DNA of 6,150 nucleotides, taken from the NCBI GenBank assembly GCA_031366885.1, contig JANLPB010000295.1:1-6150 (forward strand), in the 5' to 3' direction. The position numbers and the translations under genes were made by a program. The stretch comes from UBA668 sp031366885 (lineage in GTDB: Bacteria > Actinomycetota > Acidimicrobiia > Acidimicrobiales > Ilumatobacteraceae). Shown here in pieces: positions 1 through 4,701 of this stretch. The notes beneath the pieces are model-generated. The model saw only the letters and a program-made list of their open reading frames with translations, searched no databases and was not told where the DNA came from. How positions within the stretch are numbered: the stretch's first letter is position 1; each line of letters opens with the position of its first letter.

Positions 1-238
1 GCAAGCAATGCACGAGGAACCCGACGTCGAAAATCGTGGCAAGCCCGGGCGCGGTCCGGAGTTGCTTCCGGGCATGGTGTTAGCCATCGAGCCGATGCTG
101 CTGGCCGGCGGCAGCGACGACGTCTACGAACTGGACGACGACTGGACGATCGTCACCGTCGACGGCTCACTGGCCGCCCACGTCGAGCACACCGTGCTGG
201 TGGGCGACCACGGCCCCGAGATCCTCACCCGCCTGTAA
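1..238 (+). CDS. map: Type I methionine aminopeptidase, C-terminal end (partial)
   Basis: This is the last ~79 codons of a gene whose start lies upstream; the first complete codon is at base 2 and the TAA stop is at 236-238. The enzyme removes the initiator methionine from nascent cytosolic proteins using a two-metal centre. Three family signatures are visible in the expected order. MHEEP contains the histidine (codon 11-13) equivalent to E. coli His178. GMVLAIEPM contains the metal-ligand glutamate (codon 89-91, E. coli Glu204). AAHVEHTVLV contains the final metal-ligand glutamate (codon 185-187, E. coli Glu235). The intervening DDDWTIVTVDGS stretch is typical of the family. The N-terminal half, with the two aspartate ligands and His171, is outside the window. 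The gene is separated from the next by 125 bp carrying its own promoter, so it is probably not part of the downstream operon. Confidence 0.93.
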   Translation, partial: QAMHEEPDVENRGKPGRGPELLPGMVLAIEPMLLAGGSDDVYELDDDWTIVTVDGSLAAHVEHTVLVGDHGPEILTRL

Positions 239-288
239 CGGGGGCTTGTCGGCGCGGAAGCGGGGTGGGTTGAGGGGCGTCTCCTGAA

Positions 289-343
289 ATTCATGTTGCG
301 TCCACATAGTGACCAGGGAGCATTCATAGGGGTGTCACGCGGC
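289..343 (+). promoter_or_regulatory. Array of five 11-bp direct repeats, candidate Pho box
   Basis: Five consecutive 11-bp units start at 289, 300, 311, 322 and 333: ATTCATGTTGC, GTCCACATAGT, GACCAGGGAGC, ATTCATAGGGG and TGTCACGCGGC. Positions 4-5 are CA in all five, position 3 is always a pyrimidine, and the first six bases of units 1 and 4 are identical. The 11-bp period and the (A/G)T(T/C)CA(T/C) core match known PhoB boxes (TGTCAT-type repeats) and Streptomyces PhoP direct-repeat units (GTTCACC-type). The last core ends 9 bp before the candidate -10, where a PhoB-type box stands in for the -35. A pst operon downstream supports the assignment. The array and period are seen; the identity of the regulator is inferred. 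Confidence 0.62.
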
Positions 344-348
344 CCTTT

Positions 349-354
349 TACCAT
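349..354 (+). promoter_or_regulatory. Candidate -10 element of a near-leaderless promoter
   Basis: TACCAT fits the TANNNT pattern of actinobacterial -10 hexamers. No -35 hexamer is apparent at the usual distance; the direct-repeat array occupies that place, as expected for an activator-dependent promoter. Transcription would start around 361-364, at or just before the ATG at 364. That ATG has no Shine-Dalgarno sequence, so the mRNA would be leaderless or nearly so. A hexamer this loose is weak evidence on its own; the spacing to both the array and the start codon raises confidence. Confidence 0.45.
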
Positions 355-363
355 CGCAACGGT

Positions 364-1161
364 ATGGAGACCCGCCAGAGAGTCGATGACGTGGAGCAGT
401 CGACGCGTTCGCGTGTCGGGGACCCTGAGGCCTTCCTGGCGGCGGTACGCAAGGAGCATGCTCGCTTCATCGACGCACTCGGCCAGGCAGCGGCGCAGCT
501 CGGTGGCGGGTCGCCGCAACTGGACCGCGCTCGTGCCGTGCAGGTGCAACTCACCCGCCAGTTCCTCGATGCGCAGCGCTCGATCCTGCAGTTGCGTGCG
601 GAAACGGATAGGGAACTGGCGCTCATCGGTGCCATCCCCGGCGGCAGCGCCGCTGGCGAGGTGGAATTGCACGTCAATGTCGCAGCAGCGCAGAAGCAAC
701 AGTTGTCAGTTGTCCTCGACGAGTGGTGGGCTGACGAAAGTGAGCTGCGCCGAACGGTGCTACACGCGGCGAGGCACGCCGTCCAGACGTACCTCGCACA
801 CCTCGCCGCCAGCCAGCCGCCGGTTGACATAGAGCTGCCGTCGGCTGCCACGCGTGTGTTGACCGACCTGGAGCTCGCCGACACTTCGGAACTTCAGTCG
901 TTACTTGATGAGCTCATTTCGTCGCTGGACTCTGCGCCCGCAGCCGCGACGGCCTTGAGGCCGACGCCCACCCCGTCCCCGAATGACTTGCGCATCATCG
1001 ACATGGCGCCCGACGAGTCATTCCAGCAGTTCTGGCTGCAGCGCGAGCACGCCGAGGCGGTGGTGGCACCCACCCGCCGGCGCTGGTCGCTGCCGCATTC
1101 CGTCTATCCGGTGGCTGCAATCGCGTCGGCCTTGACGCTGGCCATGGCGTGGATCGGGTGA
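364..1161 (+). CDS. Unrecognised helical protein with C-terminal membrane anchor (265 aa)
   Basis: I do not recognise the family. Residues ~1-190 are rich in A, L, E, R and Q and look mostly alpha-helical, including a run at ~52-88 with coiled-coil character. A Pro/Thr linker follows at ~191-206 (RPTPTPSPND). Residues ~247-264 form one hydrophobic segment ending at the C-terminus, preceded by the basic RRRW at 238-241. This predicts a cytoplasmic body held to the inner membrane by a C-terminal anchor; there is no signal peptide. ATG 364 is chosen because it follows the candidate -10 closely and because no Shine-Dalgarno sequence precedes it, which suits leaderless translation. The stop at 1159-1161 overlaps a possible GTG start of the next ORF (GTGA). 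As first gene after the Pho-like box, it is probably co-expressed with the pst genes. That link is inferred from position only. Confidence 0.8.
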   Translation: METRQRVDDVEQSTRSRVGDPEAFLAAVRKEHARFIDALGQAAAQLGGGSPQLDRARAVQVQLTRQFLDAQRSILQLRAETDRELALIGAIPGGSAAGEVELHVNVAAAQKQQLSVVLDEWWADESELRRTVLHAARHAVQTYLAHLAASQPPVDIELPSAATRVLTDLELADTSELQSLLDELISSLDSAPAAATALRPTPTPSPNDLRIIDMAPDESFQQFWLQREHAEAVVAPTRRRWSLPHSVYPVAAIASALTLAMAWIG

Positions 1162-1169
1162 CCATCTCG

Positions 1170-1502
1170 ATGAGCGGGCTCAACGGCGTCAACGGTCACC
1201 AAGCGACGAACGGCATCCCGTCCGACAACTCGGACGAACTCGCTCGACTGGAACTCGAGCTTGCGGCAGCCAAGCTCAGAACCGCCGCAGCAAGGGAGCG
1301 CGCAGCTGTCATCGACGCGCAGGTGCAGGCAGACATGCGCCACGAACTCGTGGCATCGCGCGAGACCGTCGAGGAGATGGAACGCAACCACGCGGCGGCT
1401 GTCGCTTCGATTCGCGACACCGCACGGGCGGAGACCGAGCGCATCCTCGACGAGGCGCGCCGGCTCGCAGCCGCAGCGCGAGAGGCGCACCGTGCTGGAT
1501 GA
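1170..1502 (+). CDS. Unrecognised Ala/Glu/Arg-rich helical ORF (110 aa), possibly the 5' part of a split gene
   Basis: I do not recognise the family. A polar N-terminus (GLNGVNGHQATNG, ~25 residues) leads into a continuous helical, coiled-coil-like stretch with copy 1 of a ~70-residue repeat (1242-1448) that recurs twice in the next ORF. There is no membrane segment or signal peptide. Two in-frame starts compete. ATG 1170 is preceded at 8 nt by GGTGA, which matches part of the Shine-Dalgarno region. GTG 1158 overlaps the previous stop as GTGA and would add four residues. The TGA at 1500-1502 lies 11 nt inside the next ORF. Codon third positions turn A/T-rich in the last few codons (CGT GCT GGA TGA), while the next frame is GC-rich there. 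That would suit a frame disruption near 1485-1492. The alternative is a genuine small protein coupled to its neighbour. Confidence 0.62.
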   Translation: MSGLNGVNGHQATNGIPSDNSDELARLELELAAAKLRTAAARERAAVIDAQVQADMRHELVASRETVEEMERNHAAAVASIRDTARAETERILDEARRLAAAAREAHRAG

Positions 1503-2049
1503 GTCGCGCGTCGGTACCGCGATGCTGACCTTGCAGCTGCGCTCGGCAGTCCAGGAGGCCGCGCGGGTGGAAGGCTCCTTCGGCGATCGCAACGCTGCTC
1601 GCGACGAGCTGCGCGGACGCCTCGCGATACTCGTCGACCGTCGGCGAACCGACCTTGCCGCCGAACTCGCGACCGAGCGAGAGGAAGCGGCCCGCCTCAT
1701 CGAAGCGGCGCGACGAGAAGCGACCGTGCTGACTGAGGCATCGGCGCTGGTGGCGAGCAGCAACACCGTGCGCGCCGAGGTTGTCGCGCCGGTCATCTCT
1801 GATGCCGCCGCTCCCGGTCTCAATGGTCGCGCGCGCAGCGCGCTGCTGGGCCTGCAGCTCCGGGCAGCGATGCAAGAAGCCGCCAGTGCCGAGCGCAACG
1901 AGGCAGCAGCCGTGGAGCGCATGGACGCCCGCGTCCGCGCGACTCGCGTGTGGGAACAGCGGCGCAGCGAGCTGGACGAGGAACTCTCACAGGCTCATCT
2001 CGATGCCGACGTCGTCATCGCCACCGCCCGAGCCGAGGCGGCGGCCCTG
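1242..2049 (+). repeat. Three diverged copies of a ~70-residue helical repeat across two ORFs
   Basis: Copy 1 spans 1242-1448 (69 residues, in the 110-aa ORF). Copy 2 spans 1519-1731 (71 residues) and copy 3 spans 1840-2049 (70 residues), both in the 299-aa ORF. Copies 2 and 3 start with LQLRSAVQEAARVE and LQLRAAMQEAASAE. Copy 1 has the more distant LELELAAAKLRTAA. All close with a shared helix: IRDTARAETERIL, LIEAARREATVL and VIATARAEAAAL. They align with about one or two single-residue gaps. Resemblance is at protein level; low-complexity helical composition inflates it for copy 1, but the copy 2/copy 3 match is clear. Confidence 0.72.
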
Positions 2050-2391
2050 ACGGTGGAAGTGATCTCGGAGCCAGTCGTCGAACCAGTCGTCGAGCCAGTC
2101 GTGGAGCCCGAGGTAGTCCCGGTCGCCACGGTGGCTCAGTCGACGCAGCAACTTCCGGTGAACGTCGTCATCGACGCCGAGGCATTCGCCCGAGTCTTCG
2201 CGGCAGTCCTCGCGACCATGGTCGACGAGCGCCGGGTGCCCTACCCCACGCAGATGTACACCACGTTGCCGCAGCCGACGCCCGTACCGGTGAAGCAGTC
2301 GTTCTGGTCACACGCCAAGCACGTCGATGTCTTGCTGCTGAGCGCTGCGATGGTGATCGTGCTGGTGGTCCTTGCCGCCTGGTTGGTGTAG
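1492..2391 (+). CDS. Unrecognised repeat-containing helical protein with EPVV linker and C-terminal membrane anchor (299 aa)
   Basis: I do not recognise the family. Residues ~10-80 and ~117-186 are two diverged copies of one helical repeat, each opening with LQLR.A.QEAA and closing with an AR.EA..LT motif. A Glu-Pro-Val-Val linker follows (192-207), then a probable amphipathic helix (IDAEAFARVFAAVLATMVDE, 227-246), a Pro-rich stretch (250-268) and one hydrophobic segment (279-298) ending at the C-terminus. This predicts a cytoplasmic coiled-coil body tethered to the inner membrane. GTG 1492 is chosen because AGAGG (1481-1485) lies 6 nt upstream and repeat homology begins within a few residues of it. 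The frame is open back to 1261, but upstream it reads as a shadow of the previous ORF. ATG 1522 is an alternative with no Shine-Dalgarno sequence. It ends 4 bp before pstC. If a frameshift joins it to the previous ORF, the product would have ~410 residues. Confidence 0.78.
   Translation: MLDESRVGTAMLTLQLRSAVQEAARVEGSFGDRNAARDELRGRLAILVDRRRTDLAAELATEREEAARLIEAARREATVLTEASALVASSNTVRAEVVAPVISDAAAPGLNGRARSALLGLQLRAAMQEAASAERNEAAAVERMDARVRATRVWEQRRSELDEELSQAHLDADVVIATARAEAAALTVEVISEPVVEPVVEPVVEPEVVPVATVAQSTQQLPVNVVIDAEAFARVFAAVLATMVDERRVPYPTQMYTTLPQPTPVPVKQSFWSHAKHVDVLLLSAAMVIVLVVLAAWLV
2068..2109 (+). repeat. 12-bp tandem repeat encoding an EPVV linker
   Basis: Three 12-bp units, GAGCCAGTCGTC, GAACCAGTCGTC and GAGCCAGTCGTG, followed by a partial fourth (GAGCCC), encode Glu-Pro-Val-Val repeats. 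They lie between the coiled-coil body and the amphipathic helix of the 299-aa protein. Such an alternating Pro/acidic segment is probably an extended spacer. The near-identical DNA units suggest expansion by slippage. Confidence 0.85.
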
Positions 2392-2395
2392 CTCG

Positions 2396-3436
2396 ATGGA
2401 CGTCGTGATGCAGGATGCGCTGACCACAGTGCCGCATGTCGAAGTCGCTGCACCCGGCGAAGTTCAACCGCGGGCGCTCAACACTCGGCTGGGCCGCGGC
2501 GACCGCATCTTCTTCCGCACCGCATCGGCCAGTGGGATGCTGGTGCTGGGCATCATGGTGGCGGTTGGCCTCTTCTTGGCAATTCAAGCAACGCAAGCGC
2601 TGCGAGCGACGGGCGTCTCCTTCCTCACCACAGCCGAGTGGCAGCCCGACAGTGGGAAGTTCGGCATCGCCGCCGTGATGGTTGGAACGGTCTTGATCGC
2701 GCTCGTTGCGGGCGTCATCGCGCTACCAATTGCCCTGGGCACCGCGCTGTTCATCACTGAGGTTGCTCCCACGTGGTTGCGCTCGTCGCTGGTTGCGCTG
2801 GTCGACTTGATGGCTGCAGTACCCAGCGTTGTCTACGGTCTCTGGGGATTGTTCCTGCTGCAAGGCCGGGTGATCGGGTTGTCACGTTGGATCAACACCT
2901 GGTTCAGCTGGCTGCCGTTCTTCGACGTCGCCCGCGCCGATCCCAATAGCCCGCTCTCGAGTTCGTCGGTCTACACCGCCTCCACCTTCATTGCAGGAAT
3001 CGTCGTTGCGATGATGGTGATGCCGATCTCGTGCGTCGTCATGCGGGAGGTGTTCTCACAGGTTCCGGTCGGCGAACGCGAGGGAGCCTTCGCGCTCGGC
3101 TCCACCCGTTGGGGCATGATCCGCGTAGTCGCGCTGCCGTTCGGGCGCGGCGGTATCATTGGCGGCACCATGCTCGGCCTCGGCCGAGCCTTGGGCGAGA
3201 CCATCGCCGTTGTGTTGGTCATCTCGCCCCGCTTCGACATCAACTTTCATATCCTCGAAGCAGGCGGCAACTCTGTCTCCAGTCTCATTGCGTTGCGGAC
3301 GTTCGAGTCCTCCGGGTTCGGGCTCTCCGCGTTGATGGCGGCCGGCTTGGCGTTGTTCGCCGTGACCCTGGTCGTCAACTTCACTGCCTCGTGGTTCGTG
3401 GCACGGTCGCGTTCGGGTGCGAGCAGCGAAGCATGA
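2396..3436 (+). CDS. pstC: Phosphate ABC transporter permease PstC
   Basis: PstC is one of two membrane subunits of the PstSCAB importer and pairs with PstA to form the phosphate channel energised by PstB. About six membrane segments are visible (roughly residues 47-66, 92-123, 130-156, 196-216, 251-277 and 308-335). Signatures include VPSVVYGLWGLF (142-153), the cytoplasmic EAA loop that contacts the ATPase (E229, G230, A231, with G235) and GRALGETIAV (263-272), which is highly conserved in PstC. The 346-residue length is slightly above usual because of a ~40-residue cytoplasmic N-terminus. ATG 2396 is used, 4 bp after the previous stop; GTG 2405 and ATG 2408 are in frame and none has a strong Shine-Dalgarno sequence, so translation is probably coupled. 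The stop overlaps the pstA start as ATGA. Confidence 0.95.
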   Translation: MDVVMQDALTTVPHVEVAAPGEVQPRALNTRLGRGDRIFFRTASASGMLVLGIMVAVGLFLAIQATQALRATGVSFLTTAEWQPDSGKFGIAAVMVGTVLIALVAGVIALPIALGTALFITEVAPTWLRSSLVALVDLMAAVPSVVYGLWGLFLLQGRVIGLSRWINTWFSWLPFFDVARADPNSPLSSSSVYTASTFIAGIVVAMMVMPISCVVMREVFSQVPVGEREGAFALGSTRWGMIRVVALPFGRGGIIGGTMLGLGRALGETIAVVLVISPRFDINFHILEAGGNSVSSLIALRTFESSGFGLSALMAAGLALFAVTLVVNFTASWFVARSRSGASSEA

Positions 3437-4701
3437 CGACGTTCGCGATGTCCGAGTCGGCTGCAGACAGCATCACCGACGAGTTGGCGCAGCTGTCGCC
3501 TGACCTGTGGACGGTTTCGAGCTCGGAGTTGACGTGTCTCCCGCCTCGGCCGAGGCCGCAGTCGCCTCCCGCGCAGCGGCGCGCCCTGAAGAAGTTCTCC
3601 CGCTCAGATGCGCTTCCACTGGTTGGTGCATTCCTCAGCGCCTTGTCCACCACGCTGCTGATCTTCGGACGTCTGACGCCGTTGTCCGGTCAACTCGGGT
3701 TCGTCGTCGTTCTGTTGACGACGTTCCTGGTCACCTACTCCGTGCTGGTGTCGCTCACCGACGACGGTCCTGCGGTCGTTGATCGAGTCATGGCAGTTCT
3801 GCTCACATCGTCGGCGGTTACCGCGTTGGCCGCGCTCTTCTCCGTTGTGGTCTTCGTGCTGTGGCGCGGGCACACCGCGCTGATGCATACCAACTTCTTC
3901 GTCTCGGATCTCAGCACTACCGGCCCACTTGACCCACTCGACAAGGGTGGCATTGCCCACGCACTCGTCGGCACGCTGATCATGACCACGATCGCGCTCG
4001 TCATCACGGTGCCACTCGGTGTCGCCTGCTCGGTATACCTCACCGAATCGAAGGGTCGGGCGACCGGCCTGGTCCGCACGGTGGTGACGGCAATGACAGC
4101 GCTGCCGTCGATCCTCGCCGGCCTGTTCATCTTCGCCACGTGGATTCTTGTTCTCGGGTTCGAACGATCAGGCATCGCGGCCTCGATCGCGATGAGCATC
4201 ATGATGTTGCCGATCATCATTCGCTCGGCAGACGTGGTGCTGCGCGTCGTACCCGGCAATCTGCGCGAGGCGTCTGCAGCACTTGGAGCGCCGAAGTGGC
4301 GAACGGTCTGGCACGTGGTATTGCCCACCGCTCGGTCGGGACTTACCACCTCGGTGATCCTCGGTGTTGCCCGCGGTGTTGGCGAGACCGCGCCCATTCT
4401 GCTGACGGCCGGCTTCACCTCGACAATGAACCTGAACCCGACCAAGGATCCGATGGTCTCGCTGCCGCTGGCGGCCTTCGAACTCGTCCGCTCGCCGCAG
4501 CCGTCGCAGGTAGCCCGCGGGTTCGCGACCGCGGCAGTGCTGATGATTCTCGTGCTCGTCCTCTTCACCATTGCCCGCATCGTCGGCGGCCGCCCAGCCG
4601 GCCAGCTGTCCACCCGCCAAGCTCGCCGCACTGTCGCACTGTCGCTGAAGGACGTGGAGCGCATGCAAGAGACGCCGATCAAGGAGACCGTCCGTGCTTG
4701 A
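3433..4701 (+). CDS. pstA: Phosphate ABC transporter permease PstA with extended N-terminus
   Basis: This is the second channel subunit of the PstSCAB phosphate importer. The PstA core begins near residue 115. It shows ALPSILAGLFIF (223-234), the EAA loop that docks on PstB (E279-A280-S281 with G285 and LP at 297-298) and GVARGVGETAPILL (311-324), typical of PstA. At 422 residues it is well above the ~280-300 of the compact family members. The extra length lies in a cytoplasmic Pro/Arg-rich head (~35-57), two additional hydrophobic segments (~61-79 and 88-108) and a basic ~38-residue C-terminal tail. Comparable N-terminal extra segments occur in some actinobacterial PstA proteins, from memory. 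ATG 3433 overlaps the pstC stop (ATGA), indicating translational coupling. The frame is open far upstream into pstC, but that part is a shadow. Confidence 0.95.
   Translation: MTTFAMSESAADSITDELAQLSPDLWTVSSSELTCLPPRPRPQSPPAQRRALKKFSRSDALPLVGAFLSALSTTLLIFGRLTPLSGQLGFVVVLLTTFLVTYSVLVSLTDDGPAVVDRVMAVLLTSSAVTALAALFSVVVFVLWRGHTALMHTNFFVSDLSTTGPLDPLDKGGIAHALVGTLIMTTIALVITVPLGVACSVYLTESKGRATGLVRTVVTAMTALPSILAGLFIFATWILVLGFERSGIAASIAMSIMMLPIIIRSADVVLRVVPGNLREASAALGAPKWRTVWHVVLPTARSGLTTSVILGVARGVGETAPILLTAGFTSTMNLNPTKDPMVSLPLAAFELVRSPQPSQVARGFATAAVLMILVLVLFTIARIVGGRPAGQLSTRQARRTVALSLKDVERMQETPIKETVRA
4681..4686 (+). promoter_or_regulatory. Shine-Dalgarno sequence setting the pstS start
   Basis: AAGGAG lies inside the end of pstA, 7 nt before GTG 4694. 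It is the strongest ribosome-binding site in the window. It supports the GTG as the start and suggests that pstS is translated more strongly than the permease genes, as fits an abundant binding protein. Confidence 0.72.

Noticed and set aside
225..280. Possible terminator hairpin after map (CCCG...CGGG around the stop codon)
   Set aside because: The stem is only about 4 bp with no T-run, and longer pairings to the G-rich stretch at 260-275 are imperfect.
124..884. Overlapping minus-strand ORFs (124-699 and 348-884) and a + strand ORF at 293-832
   Set aside because: They conflict with the map 3' end and the 265-aa membrane-anchored ORF. They are Arg/Ser-rich shadow translations, and the 293 start lies inside the promoter array.
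1499..1528. ATG at 1499 overlapping the TGA as ATGA, a tempting coupled start
   Set aside because: That frame stops after nine codons at 1526-1528, so it cannot start the downstream protein; GTG 1492 is in the correct frame.
1104..1922. Minus-strand ORF of 272 codons, plus another at 1309-1875
   Set aside because: Both are opposite the repeat-containing ORFs, rich in Arg/Ala/Ser, with no recognisable motif. The + strand frames have operon spacing, repeat structure and a membrane anchor.
1950..2408. Plus-strand ORF of 152 codons rich in Arg and Gly
   Set aside because: It overlaps the 299-aa protein in another frame and has low-complexity composition typical of a shadow.
3172..3190. Palindrome CTCGGCCGAG within pstC
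   Set aside because: It sits in a conserved coding stretch (LGLGRALGET region) and is explained by GC-rich codons; there is no adjoining regulatory context.
3735..4682. Long minus-strand ORF of 315 codons opposite pstA
   Set aside because: It lies wholly antisense to a clear PstA coding region, its composition is Arg/Thr/Ser-rich without domains, and it is a GC-rich frame shadow.
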